From Ciona savignyi (Eukaryota; Chordata; Ascidiacea; Phlebobranchia; Cionidae), in the NCBI GenBank assembly GCA_000149265.1, contig CH002635.1, positions 100,546 through 164,545 of the forward strand: a DNA stretch of 64,000 nucleotides, read 5' to 3'. This document shows positions 26,701 through 38,300 of this stretch, piece after piece. The translations under genes were made by a program, and so were the position numbers. Every line of letters begins with the position of its first letter. Within the stretch, counting starts at the first letter, position 1. The notes below the pieces were generated by a model that ran no database searches, was not told the origin of the DNA, and was given only the letters and a program-made list of their open reading frames with translations.

Positions 26701-28719
26701 GCAGGCACGGAAAGAACAAGAATCTCAAATATTTGGCTTAAAATCGAACACCTAGTAGGATTATTTCGGCCTAGAATTGCTGCTGCTGCTATTGGGTGGC
26801 TAGCAAAGCGTTGAATGATCGACCTATTGATATTCGTGGCCTTAGTATGATGTCTATACCTATGGACATATCTTGTCAGTCGTCCGGCAACATAAGCAAT
26901 GTAGCACCCCGTATGTAAGATTGGTTTAGACAAAGTGGTGTAAACAGCGATATGGTCACTCAATTATCGCCTAAATCTGAAAGTCCTGTCCAAAAGCCAA
27001 GTTTTTGACGTCACAATAAGGAGAGACCTACCGTGTTGTTACGTAGAAGGGCAACTGCGAAAAACACCGAGTCGATTAAATATGCGATAACGTCAAAGCT
27101 GTTTTGATGCTTGTCCAAGGAGAGCTATTTTACCATATGCGCAGAAATACAACTGTGGGCAAACTATGTACACCGAACGATTTGCAGCAGTGTTATTGGT
27201 ATAAACCTTCTCGGGCAGCAAAAACTGTCAGTGCTCTTAGGAAATTTGAAAATATCACTCGTAACTACTAGTCATATAAACCTTTGACCCGAAAACTGGT
27301 AACTCGAGTTACCAACAACAGCAAAATAGGAACTGAGGTATCGCCGCACAAGAGCCAGCATGCAGCGAGTTCTGATTTTAACCATGGGACGACTGGGTGC
27401 GTCAACAGATGCCACTTTAAGCGGCTAACAGACTGTAAAGTCGTCAGTTGTGGCGTTAAAATTAACTAAAATATGTATTTTTACAGCGAATTTGATACCA
27501 GCGAACTGTTTAATCCGGCGTCATAATCACATTAACCCACGGGTTCAAACATTTTTTGTAAATATTTCAAGCCACGTATGCGCAATAGCATATGCTATGC
27601 GTTTGATAGGCTTAAGGTTCGGCGTATTAGCATTTACTCGCCCTCTTAGCACGCCCAAGTATTTGTTCAATAGCTCTCCAGCGAAAGAGTTATGCGATAA
27701 TTAGGTGTTGTTACGTTACAATTACCTTGACTCATCTCCGCTACTGACGTCAAATTCGTTTCTATGCGGTGATGAGACGGTTGCAGCGGCCCGACGGTAT
27801 CCGTCCACTATGTTTTGCAGGGTCAGGTTTCGGCGAAGACCCGTGTTACCCTTCGAGTCCAACGTGATCACCTCGCGGCACGTCGGGCACTTGAACGTCG
27901 GCAGGAAACCGCTTTGATCTCCCGATGCGCAGTGGGAGGCAACGAATTGATCGACGCACCCGGAGCAGAGATTGTGTGCGCATGGCAGTAGTATTGGCTC
28001 GTGGAATAAATCAAGGCAAATCGGGCAGGTGAGTTCGTTCTCCAAGGAATCCATGCTTTGTGCTCGCTCAGCCAGCTGCGATTCGCACTCCTGAAGCTCC
28101 TGGCTTCTGTCAGTGTAATAAGCGACTTCCGCGTTATCCGATGACCTCTGTGTGACGTCACGTACAGTTAGCTCGGAGGAGTCTGTTACGTCACAACCGC
28201 TGAGGCTGCCAGCACTGCTACCGACCAAAGTTAGAACGTTGGAGTGGTATGTGTTTCTGCTGCAGCCTGTACCGCTACTGCAACTGCTAGCCCTTCTGCT
28301 GCTGTTTGTGCTGCTTAACCCGATCCCGCTGGACGATGCTCCACCGCCCTCGCGCCCACTGTCGTCGGCGGACGAGCTCTGGAAACTTCGGCTGCTTCCG
28401 CGACTCAAGCTTCTCGGAAGGGGACTTGGCGTGTTGATGACGCGGGATATTGGAGAGAGTGGACGTGGGAATCGATCCAACGGTTTCTGCGTTGGTCGAA
28501 GTTGCAACTCTATGTCTTCTGGGATGCAAATGCGCTGGTATTCTCTTCTTGGAGAGCAGTCGGAGCGTCTCTCGGTAGCGGCGATGTTTCCGTAGTTATC
28601 TTTCGCGCGCCCGTTGTAATAGTTCTGCTGCTGGATGTAGGAGCACTGCTTCCTCAGCGCAAACTTCTCCGCTTGATAGATGTTGGGTTTCACCGAACCA
28701 GTTCGATGTCGATCAGAAT
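8790..28719 (-). CDS. MID1: MID1/MID2 orthologue (TRIM18/TRIM1), microtubule-associated RING E3 ubiquitin ligase
   Basis: C-I TRIM protein. In vertebrates MID1 binds microtubules through the COS box and targets PP2A via alpha4. Exons (minus strand, 5' to 3'): 28719-27726 RING; 25389-25032 B-box 1; 24803-24684 B-box 2; 23333-23238, 19191-19084 and 16955-16827 coiled coil; 14540-14518 microexon; 14451-14327 COS; 11285-11122 and 10544-10412 FN3; 9887-9703, 9328-9225, 9141-9062 and 8983-8790 SPRY with stop. All phases agree. The RING starts [17 protein letters not shown], with C10 and C13 placed as in human MID1, and the LTLQNI-DG/RF segment follows. B-box 1 has [17 protein letters not shown]-box 2 has [16 protein letters not shown] has [16 protein letters not shown]3 has [22 protein letters not shown] ends [18 protein letters not shown]. 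From the Met at 28054 the protein is 715 residues (human about 667). The frame is also open for 221 codons upstream of that Met. Very confident. Confidence 0.95.
8984..9061 (-). other. 78-nt in-frame intron in the SPRY region of MID
   Basis: Donor ATCG/GTAAGT and acceptor CCCCCGCTAG/GTG. Its length is a multiple of three and it has no stop, so an open reading frame runs straight through it. Removing it joins KKIG to VLLDCDTG, which matches the vertebrate RRVG-ILLDYDNG; keeping it adds 26 residues. Confidence 0.85.
9395..9702. repeat. Degenerate short tandem repeat, about 30 bp, beside a MID splice donor
   Basis: Repeated words GACTCAAGTCAAGTCATTTT, GCGTTACAGC and CCGAGTCAAGTCATT recur at roughly 30-nt spacing between about 9590 and 9695, with more diverged copies upstream. 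In the MID sense the array begins a few bases after the donor of the SPRY exon ending at 9703. Confidence 0.6.
10135..10320 (+). repeat. tRNA-like SINE, family B, partial, in a MID intron
   Basis: Matches family B: 'GTGTTCTTGGACAATG', 'GAACCCAGTGGATTATTGAG', then 'ACTGCAATAG'. The 3' half with the CGGTGGGCGC box is missing. Confidence 0.5.
11449..12174 (+). other. Unexplained 241-codon open frame inside a MID intron
   Basis: Open frame on the plus strand in the intron between the COS and FN3 exons, beginning at GTG; a 148-codon frame overlaps it on the other strand. The translated text has no domain I recognise and no clear splice sites. It is long for AT-rich sequence. Could be chance, a retroposed fragment or a conserved non-coding segment. 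Confidence 0.2.
14085..14318 (-). repeat. Two tandem tRNA-like SINE copies (family A) next to the MID COS-exon donor
   Basis: On the minus strand each copy carries the A-box-like GGCCGAATGGTTAAAGCGACC (14280-14300; more diverged at 14160-14185) and the B-box-like GGGTTCGAAACTTAGCTCGG (near 14210-14230). The GGGGTGTCCCCC word lies between copies and at their start. The first copy begins roughly 10-15 nt after the donor at 14326. Confidence 0.7.
16500..16840 (-). repeat. Minisatellite with about 40-bp subunits (80-bp higher period) overlapping a MID splice donor
   Basis: Two exact 80-bp units begin near 16647 and 16727, with a third partial start at 16807; more diverged about 40-bp subunits extend back to about 16500. 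In the MID sense a subunit runs ACATTTATTAAGG(T/G)ACGT...GTCAGTTAAAAAC. The real exon end CACATTCATGAAG/GTACGT (donor at 16827/16826) is itself a member of this series, so the array includes the splice donor. One subunit near 16617-16632 still reads TTAAGGTACGT. Confidence 0.75.
24660..24684 (-). other. GC-AG type splice donor after the MID B-box 2 exon
   Basis: The exon ends AAAAAG at 24684 and the intron opens GCAAGT. No GT donor fits the frame, and joining here to the next acceptor (TATCTAG/GAGGACC at 23333) keeps phase 0 and gives the coiled coil in register with vertebrate MID1. AAG/GCAAGT is the usual consensus of GC donors. Confidence 0.75.
28055..28719 (-). other. Possible N-terminal extension of MID (Ser-rich, open frame)
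   Basis: Upstream of the canonical MID start (ATG ending at 28054) the same exon stays open for 221 codons, back to a consensus acceptor (TTTCAG/ATTCTGATC). No in-frame ATG is seen in that stretch, so if it is translated the start lies in an upstream exon I could not find. The peptide is Ser/Arg/Gly-rich ([20 protein letters not shown]), then more ordinary ([17 protein letters not shown]) just before MDSLENEL. Alternatively it is 5' UTR that happens to be open. Confidence 0.5.
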
Positions 28720-31700
28720 CTGAAACGATAAAAACAAAGACGAGTTATATGTTGGTGCCAAAATATATGGTTCAACAAAACGCGTTTCGAATTTAGTTTA
28801 TTTTACAAATAGCTTGTTAAAATGCCCGGACTATATAATTTCATTCTTAGCTATAATGCCCAATTTAATGCTGGTGTTATAGTGATAAATATGTATAAAC
28901 GTCGCAATTGTTTAACTCGCCAAATTTACAACAATATAATGGTCATGTTAATTTAGCAAGAAATGTGAGATTAGAGAAAGAGCGATCCGAAATAGTCGAT
29001 CCATAAACAATGATTCTAGAACAAATATATGAAAGCACCAACGGATTCGGATAAGGACTTTTTTTATTTCAGAGAATTAATTTCAGTTATAATAAACGCA
29101 ACCTTGCAGCAGCGTATTTTTGTTGCTCAAGTGTTTAGATTAGATCATATTCCATATATGGGTAATGAAATCGGCGAAGCGTAACCAGATCACGATTTCT
29201 ATCAATTTACAGCATGTCGTAGCTACAGCAGTCGTCTGGGCACTTCATTTTCCTTTAAGTGCCTCGCTATAATCCAGTAAGCCCAGGCAATTTATACAAG
29301 AATTCAACTTAATTGCGGAGTGGAAGTATAAGGACAAGTGCCGACGCCGAAATCTAGCCCATGGCACTCAGAATATTCAACGGATCAAGTTCTGTTGAAC
29401 GTTGAATTACAATAAGTTAAATATTTTCACCACGCACCACTTCACCGGCTGGCTCCTCGCGTATCAACAAATGGAAATTTATGACAGACGCTTTCCGAGC
29501 AAGCGATCATTGGCCGTGCAAGCACAAGTTGCGGTTTTGGGTACAGGGATACATCAGCTTAATGGGGCTTGTCGTACAGTTCCCGATAATCGTGATGTAC
29601 CCCTCAAAACAATCGAAACCGATAACGCGTAAACTCATTTTACACTGAACAACAAACGCACTGCATCAGACTCGCAAAGCAAAAGTCTGATAGTACACTT
29701 CCGTTCAATTTAACTGCAGCATACCAGAAACTAAAAATATCTGATTACACCATTCACAAAAATGTCGCTACCCCTTAAAGTACGCTATACACTTTTTAAT
29801 TTTAAATCATCGCTACCTTTACGTGCTTTATATATTGTACCACGTAGTTTACTTTTGCTCTGCAATTGTTGACAAATCACAGGATTAGTTTTACGGAGTT
29901 TATTTATAACCTCACCCCCGTACTTACCGACAGTGTTGTACATCATGTTCTTTGTCGATTTCAAACTAATATCCTTTAAATTACAACTTGCCACAATACA
30001 ATGAATACACGAATTCTTAACTTTCAGTCGAACATTGAAATTCAAAGGTCTAAAGATAGAAACGCATACCTGACAAATCACGTTATATAGATTAATAGGC
30101 TGAAGGTTCATAGTTCCCAGGCGGAGTAATTTGGCGAAGAGCGAAAATTATTGGGTAAATTCCGTTGCAAGTCAACAAATACGTGCCAGCTGCAGCAATA
30201 AAGGTTATTTATCTAAACTCGCCGTGACCTTCAGCACAGCGCACATCTAGCTTGGTTTATTTGCACTTGACCCTCTTTGTGTTGTGACTTACTGCGTCGT
30301 TGCCTACACCGTTCATACCTGGTCCGTGAAAGGCAAAACTAACCCATCTTGCTTTGTGCTGTACGCTGTACTTCAATAGACCGTGTGTAAACACATAACG
30401 ATCACTTAAAGACTACAAGGGCAACTAATTGTAGGTACCATCACCCCAACCCTACCGGCATGTATGCGCACTCTTTACCGTAAAAGCTTTTTGTTGGGCC
30501 CTGCCACCTGCTTTACCTTGTACAAAGAATCGTTATCTTAATTACGCCATTCCGCCAATATTGGTAGAAGTGTTGGTCGACGTCATAACGCTAACAAACC
30601 ATTTTAATTACACCTGTTCCCATAACCATACTAAGTAAGTTTAGGCTTATAATGTCCAATAAGTAATTTAAAGTCATTTACACATATCTAGATTAAGTTC
30701 GAATCGGTTGTGCTGGACATTTTTATTTCTGCGCTATACCTTAACTCTTAGTAATGGGGGAAATAAATATTAAAAATAAAATACTTGTGGCTGAAAAACT
30801 GTGGCAGACATAATTTAAGCCTAGACTCGTCAATTATTAGAATCTAGGGTTGTCCGTAACTACTTTTACGAAAACTGCTTTCCGGTGACGACTCCAGTTT
30901 TCGTTTGATTGTCTTGTCTTCCTTGAATCACCTCCTCACGCGCTGCCTTTTTCTACACCTCTCTCATTTTATCCACGAAGATTTTTTCTCTGCCTCTCTC
31001 GTATGTCACATCGGACGAATTGATGGGCGGATCACCAGTTTACGAGACGTAAATTGCGCGATGTATCCAAACATCGATACGTCAACAAAGTCTTTTATGA
31101 CATGAATCGGCGATGGTCATTCCCCAGATGACTGCTGTAACGATCTGTCTTGTAAAAACGGCCAATTACGAATCTAACAAGTCAAATCGGATGTTATATA
31201 GGAAATATGTCAGTTAATACGTGAAAATTACGTTAAATACAATTATATCAAAGTCGAAAAAGTAATTCAGACCGGACGTGTTTTACGACGGATCTCAAAT
31301 TATATATTAAGTATCAGGATGCCTTAATGCATTAACATATAAAATTGTTTTTATGTGTTATGTAAAATGTATATTACCAGTTACCATTACTTGTATGGTT
31401 TTAACTCGTTCAGACAGACTTTCATGGGTGGATTTTATGTAATGACGTCATACCAATTTCGCGCCGGCGTCGATCAACAAAGGCGTGATCAACAGTCTGG
31501 GCTGCCATGACATCACAAATACTCAATGGCGGAAATTTGCTTTATATTTATGGACGACAGCGGCTTTAGAAAGGGTCGAGCACTTGAAGCTATATAAGCT
31601 TAAGATAAGACCAGCTCGACTTACATTACGTCCGCCTTTAAAAAGCATAAAACGTTGATGACGGCGACTGGAATCACGTGCCAAATATTGGGTAACGCGT

Positions 31701-32860
31701 CTATATTTGAGGAGCGGCCGCTTTGTCACTACGGGGTTTATGAATAATTAATTTTGTCCAAAAATAATACAACAATCATCCCCAAATTAGCGACAATAAG
31801 TCCAACGCGTTCGGTACACTACGTTCGCACGCAACGTTATCAAACAAAGCATATGGACAATGAAACGGGTGTTACGAGTCTTCAAATAGAATTTCGCAAA
31901 TCCCTTTTCTGCAACTAATTTATATATTTGCTTAAAGTAAATATACTGAAAAACAAATAGTACTCTCGAAATATAGGTGTTACTGAAAATGCGATGTTTC
32001 TACTTTTTTCATTCTCTCATCATTCTGTAATTGATTAACCGATGTAGTATTGTAAAATCATAATTGACGATTTAAATATATTTTGGTGCTATGAAGGTAT
32101 ATAATTGTTAAAAATGTTTGTCTTTATATAATTGGGATCACCTTTACACAAATAAAAGCAAGGTGTTTGCTCTTTTTTATACATGGCGCATATGTTTAGA
32201 ATAATTCGGACGAGTACGGTAATCGACTTTTTTTTACCGGGTTTAGTTTTGATCCCATGATACCTTTGTGACTAAATTCGTTTTTTATATGTATATATAC
32301 ATGGCGTGGTATATGATTCGGTCGCGATAACCATTTGTCCACACAAGGTGATCGACTAAACTTATGGCTTACGGTAGAATGACTCCGTTGCGCCAACTAA
32401 CGTTAACCATATTGTCTGTAACGCATCAATTGGCGCCGGTGGTTATTGTAGCGTTTGTTTTATGTTTTTCATGACAACAGTAACCTTCAAGTTAATCGGG
32501 CTAATCCCTAATTGAGTGATAATCGCCGCTACGCCCAATACATGCTTGCGAGGGCACAGCGTCGATAATCCCCTTAACCATTCAGTCCGCCCGTCCCAGA
32601 ATACAGTTTTAAGCTGGTAGTGGTGGGAATGTGGGAGAAACAGTACCCACGCGTGTCGTTGTTGTGTTTATTAGGTCGAGGTGGGCAGTCAACTGGCGCC
32701 AATGATTAATTAAGTCTGCAATTCCTTCGTATGCAAATCATTTTCGTTGCCAAGTCTGGATATACAACATACGCCACATATTAACAAGTTTCTAAATTCC
32801 ACTTCTTCCCAGCAATCCTACCTTGTCGTTTAAATATGCGTAAGATCTTACTGAATAGGA
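28720..32860. other. Gene-poor stretch upstream of MID
   Basis: No convincing exon found. Any 5' non-coding or N-terminal exon and the promoter of MID should lie here. A partial family A SINE lies at 32208-32350. A 108-codon minus-strand frame at 29785-30111 has no recognised domain and no splice context. Confidence 0.35.
32208..32350 (-). repeat. tRNA-like SINE, family A, degenerate
   Basis: Minus-strand copy: the A-box end reads GTGGACAAATGGTTATCGCG (32323-32342), followed by ATACA text, and the B-box end is GATCAAAACTAAACCCGG. Orientation and word order match the better copies at 57690-57800 and 44443-44545. Confidence 0.5.
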
Positions 32861-33281
32861 TTAAGCTAATTCTTCGAACGTTTTAAAATAATTTGTACCG
32901 TTTTGCAATAATCCAATCACTCTTACTAATCGTGGGTAATCGCCCAATCTGTTTACAACAATATTCATGTTTGTATACGTGCCAACCGAGGACAGAAAAT
33001 ATACAAGTAATCCATCACTGTACATTTTGACATTCGGGCAATGAAAATATATAACTAAAACCTTGTGGCAGCAAAAACCATCGTAGACCCTACAACAAAC
33101 CATATACGTCTTTGTGGGTAATTTACAGTCAAGAAAATGAGGCAAAATACATACCTTGCTGAATAACCCTTTGATTGGTGCTAAAACAACTTTGAAATTC
33201 CGGGGATCGTTGAAATAACGTTTTCTGGCGATATTCAGACAAACACGTGACGGTGTACCAGATTGGTCTAGCCTACAAATG
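32861..33281 (-). CDS. C-terminal half of a von Willebrand A-like domain, partial or relic
   Basis: Two exons read on the minus strand. 33281-33155 (or from 33272; donor AGCAAG/GTATGT) gives GTPSRVCLNIARKRYFNDPRN. 33061-32861 (acceptor CCACAAG/GTTTTAG) gives VLVIYFHCPNVKMYSDG, VGTYTNMNIVVNRL, FKTFEEL and the stop. This order fits the second half of a VWA fold: the T-x-x-x-L-x-x-A-R-x-x-F helix, the K-V-L-V-I strand, the VG strand, and the N-x-x-x-L helix ending in F-x-x-L. The T-DG/MIDAS half with DxSxS is not seen upstream, and the strand that normally ends TDG reads YFHCP. It may be the end of a larger gene whose other exons I missed, or a decayed fragment. Confidence 0.4.
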
Positions 33282-33299
33282 CTGTTTTGCACAAAACTT

Positions 33300-34561
33300 A
33301 ATTAAATTTATGGTTGGTATGATAAAATGATATGTTAAGCAGATATATACAGAATGTATAGATATTTAAAGATATATTTTTTATTGCAAAACATATTTTT
33401 AACCTCGAAATTTGTTGCACAACTGACCAAATTGCCTGTTTTCGACACTGTATTGCACCCTGTATACCTCAATCACTGCGAATGAGCCCATAGCATATAC
33501 TGGTACAGTAAAACGCAACATAGTCGAACTTGAGCACCTATATAATCTGTTCACACTAAATGGCGACAGTTTACCTTACCGCGTTCTACCTCATTTTGTA
33601 TGAATGGACATTACGTGTGCCCACTCAACGATGTGTTTTTTGACGGAAATGAAAGCTAGCTCATCAGTCAACACATTTGCCCTCACAACTGTCCATCTAT
33701 TGGGTTGTATTACCGTGGCTGAACATTTGATCAATAAAATATGTGATTCGCAATCTTTGGTCATTAAATATTAATAAATACAATGATATTTAATTCTGCA
33801 AAAATGCTTCAGGCAAAATAAAATAATTGATCAACAGTATTGTACAGTTTAATATACCTAATGTGCGTCAGCTGTTGTAATATTTATAAATTTTGTCAAT
33901 TACATAAGCTCCCCCTGCCTGCATAAACAACGTCTTAAAACTTAACTGTTTAATTCGTTTTCATAAAATTGATTATCGTAAAGCGTGCAATGTAATTACT
34001 GCAACCTTAAGCATGATTAACTGCTAATGCGCACTCAACCTAACAAGTTTAAATCAATAAAAACTGTCACACAACAATTCTATAAATTATAAATTGTTGT
34101 GTATGGCCTGATGTAGTCATTACACTGTACTCATTGATAGTTATAAATAACAAATATTTGGGTCCAACATGTAAAATATAATCCGACTGTCATTGACTAG
34201 TCTTCCTAACACTTGAGTAATCCTAGAATAATCCGCTTTAAAATGGCCGCACTGCGCAGCAATCCACCAACCTCGATTAATTAACTGGTAAGCTTTAACC
34301 TGGCTCACGCAAACGCTGTTTGTATTGCAAAGAAGGATTAACTCGTACTTGTTCGTTCTATTCGTTTCTCCATAGCAAAGAACGTCAATTAAAATAAACA
34401 GGGAAAGTTATACTACCTACAATGGCGTCATAATATCGTTTATTCTATTGAATAATACACAATTTCAAAAATAATTCATTCATGTAGCAGAAGTTAGTTT
34501 AGTATCAAAATCATAAACGCAAATCGAAAGATAATCTCTAAAACAAAGTGTTTCTAGAAGG
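33300..34561. other. Spacer upstream of the Themis-type pair
   Basis: AT-rich, no coding evidence. It should contain the promoter and 5' UTR of the s-Themis-like gene whose first coding exon starts at 34562. Confidence 0.35.
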
Positions 34562-35348
34562 ATGACAACTATGCGTCATTTATTTTACCTCCAATGTCTA
34601 TGTTTCGGTAAGTCGAGTAAAAAACTAATATATAAATTTCATGGATACAGCTTGTAAAGCAGTGTTGTTTCTATTGACAGCTGCCCAGTGATACCAATAA
34701 ATGTTCGATTTCGAGTTTTTATCCGTCAGTTTTGGATAAGGACCATTCAGATTTGAATAACCACAGAGAAAAAACCACCACCCACTTTGTAGTTTTTCAC
34801 CGCAGTTTAATATTTCATACGGTCCGTTGTTTCTGTCGAAGGTGGAAAATTTCTCCTTGATAAGAGGCGCTACGGCAAAATCTCTTGGTACTGCATTTCC
34901 CCCAAAAAATGCGATACTTCGTATTGCATAACCCTTTTCTTCTTCTGCCACAGTTAATGTTTTGTACTCTAAGTATGCAGTAACGCCGTTAAAATCTTGA
35001 AAGTCAATTCGTAGGCGAGGGGGTGTATCGTAGTAGGTAAAGAAGAATATTTCAATATTCTGGTATGTCAAAAGATGTATATTTTCCAACCCCGCCCAAT
35101 ACTCGCCGTTAGGATTTCCAAATCCATTCGCATAACTTTTCCAGTTTCTAAAAAAGTTAATTTCTCCATTTAGTCTTCTCTGAATTGTAATCCAACCTCT
35201 TTTCGACGAGATATTACTTACTACGTCCATATCGCAATGAACGTAAATGCATTTGTAGCTTGATAAAAGCCAGATCGGATATACTCCACTTTGTGTAAAT
35301 CCATTTTTAAATGCACATGAGCAATCTGTAAATAAAACAATGTTTATA

Positions 35349-35395
<47 letters not shown>

Positions 35396-38300
35396 ATATA
35401 TTATTCTATACATACCAGAACAAACACCAGTTGTCTTTGACATAATAGAAAGACGATCTTTTTTCTGGTTACGGATCTCTGCAACTGGTTCAAATATAAA
35501 ACATTGGTTTTGTTGGGCGTAGTGGATTGTCATTATTTGTCCGATTAATTTCGTTAGGCTGGCCATATTTTCTTGCAAAATTGAAATATTTTTTCGTATT
35601 TCAAAGTTACATTGTACAGGCAGCTCACACATCCAAATAATACATAATGCCTGGTATAAAACTACAATTCGTGAGATCATTTCAAATATTGTTTAATATA
35701 AAATAAATGACTACAAGTATACTGCGCACCCAGTACTTGCTCGAGCAGAAATGGTGAGCATACCAAAGGGTGAACTGGCCTCCCCTTCTTCCGTGGAATG
35801 TGGGAATTCTCTTCCGTTTCAAAAGTTCTGGGAATTTTCCGTTCCTGAGACGGCCGTCCTTATCATTCAATTTGTACATTTTAGTATCGCAAGGTAAACT
35901 GTATAACCAAACAATCGTAGTTATCTTTTAATCAATTTAAAGTTTTGCAGCTGTGAAACAGCCACATTGATGGTTGTTGCAGCATCAGCCCGTTCATTTT
36001 ATTGCGGAGAGTTACAACCACCAAATAATTATCTGCTTGATGTGACACGAATCGAATTGACTCTACGCGCCGGCAAGTGTGCTGGTTTGTTTCTCCTGAA
36101 ATATGCAATGACAGGTTATAAGATGGCTGGATATTGTATACATAAACTAGAAACTTAAGCGTGTAATTTACAGTCGATCAGCCACTAATAGACTACATTG
36201 GTTTAAACAAACTTAAAATTACAGAGTTGGTCACAAATCCGGTAACTGAAGGACCATTCCATGTTGGTGAAACAGTTTCCTTTCTGATTAAATTAAAACA
36301 CCTGTCCGATTTTCTTCTTAAGTGTAAATTTGATTGTGGAACGTGTACAAGGGAATTTCAAAACAACTCGTACCAAGCTGTTAATTGTGTATTTCATAGA
36401 CCGGGAGATTGTTGTTCTATGAGAGTCAATGCAATGTATTAAACACAAAATCAAATCTTCGTAGAGGCGGACATATATTTATTGAAAATGCCTTGTCTGT
36501 TCAGGACTTAAATCTACTACACAGTCAAAAGGGCTCCAAAAGTATTGTTATATCTCACTTGTACCTACATCCAATTTTTTATAAACTCATACTCGGTAAT
36601 TATACATTACAACATGCTTCCGGTTCATTCGAATCATTAAAATATAAAACAAAAGCAAGAATATCTGTTGAATTTCCAATGCATCGCGATTTATTTAAGG
36701 AACTTGGTTCTGGCCGACACAACTACTCCATACTTTTGCAAAATAATATTTCTTCAGTTTTAATAGAAAATCTACATTTGTATGTCAACACTCGTTTGTA
36801 CAATTTGACAATTGTGATCATAAATCGTCAAGGCAAACACATAGAAGATAAACTCCATAGCACTTATGTACAACTCAGTATCGGTCAAGGTGCTCCTGCC
36901 AATATTTCACTCGAACTTCAAGATATGTCCCGTCTTTATTCTGTGTCACAGTCATTTTTATATTGCTCTACAAGAGATGAATGTACAAAACGTGTGGCTA
37001 GAGTAAGTATTCCAGATTTCAACAAGCAATACCGGATAAACGCCACTGCGGTGAATGATATTTCAAGTGTGGCTGCATTGTCCGAAGTTTTCGAAGTTTA
37101 TCCTCAGATTTTAGATGTTTACATGTTTTCAAATCGTTCAGTATTTGGGTTGGAAACTCTTATCGTGCTGTATTTTAAAGGGGATGTCGATGATTACCGT
37201 TTACGACTGTTCGTTGAAAACAGATTGGTAACACAATCGTTGTTGGAAATTTTGCCGCGTACCTACCCTCCTGAACCTGACTCTGGGAAAGGTTTCCCTG
37301 TAGATGTTAGTTCTTACAAACCAATAAGGCTGAAGGTTAAATTTAAATCTCCTGGAAGAAAGTTAATCGTCGCCAGTGTTTCCAACAGCAAACAAGTTTT
37401 CAATTACACGTTTGAATTACTTGTTCAACAGAATCCAAGTTGTTTAAATAAAGTCAAAATCAGGACCTACGGAAATTCTAATTACATTACATCAGTTCCA
37501 GTTAATGGTTTGTTGTTAAGCGTGGATACAAAATACAACTGCACGGAAAAAATGAAATTAAAGTTTGAATGGAAGTTCTATGAATCGGATGCTAATCTTG
37601 ATTTCGCGAAAACCGAGAACGAAATCGCCTTTGGAGGAAAAAACGTAGCGAATGAGATAATATTGGAAAGATACCAACTACCACCCGGATATTACATTGT
37701 TATGGTCATCGTGTCTACCCAGGACGCAGTTCACAACAACGTAACAGCTGAACAGCGAGATTATATTCGGATTAAACTTCCCACGAGAAAACTCGACATT
37801 GTTATCATTGGAGGGAGTAGCAGGGAGATTGGTGAGATTGTGGTTTAATTTGAAATGAATTTAATCTAACAATGAACGCAGTTTATTTTACCTTATATAC
37901 ATTTGTACACAGGTAACTCTAGCGTTGTAAATTTTACTGCAAAAGTTCTAACCAAAATCAATCCAAACTCCACTTTATCTTACAACTGGTTTTGTGCAAA
38001 AAATCAGAACGATTTGCCGTCTAACTTAAAGCTAGGAAAGCTATTGAGAAAGGGTAAAAATCTAGTATTCTAGCAAATACCATATAATAACCCGCTAAAT
38101 TTAATCGACCCAGGATCATGTTTTGGGTGGGAACCTCTGCTTATTGGAAAATTGAAATCACTAAAAGTAACAAGATTTCAACCAAATTCTCGTTATTTCA
38201 TTCGGGTGATAGTATCGGTGGAGGGTATTGATTCTGGATGTGCCGACCAAGAGCTGATCACTTTGTCTACAAACAATCCGCAATTGACGGCCAAGTAGGT

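Noticed and set aside
29785-30111. 108-codon minus-strand frame upstream of MID
   Set aside because: No domain recognised, no splice context and no link in phase to the MID RING exon.
35326-35415. Coding reading of the stretch with alternating Ile-Tyr residues in the fibrinogen-like frame
   Set aside because: It is a TA-repeat intron with a GTATGT donor and TTTACAG acceptor; removing it gives the standard start of the fibrinogen domain.
36201-36224. A 24-nt intron (GTTTAAAC...TTACAG) in s-Themis exon 3
   Set aside because: Too short to be spliced, and the sequence reads through in frame, giving a sensible lead-in to the PKD-like repeat.
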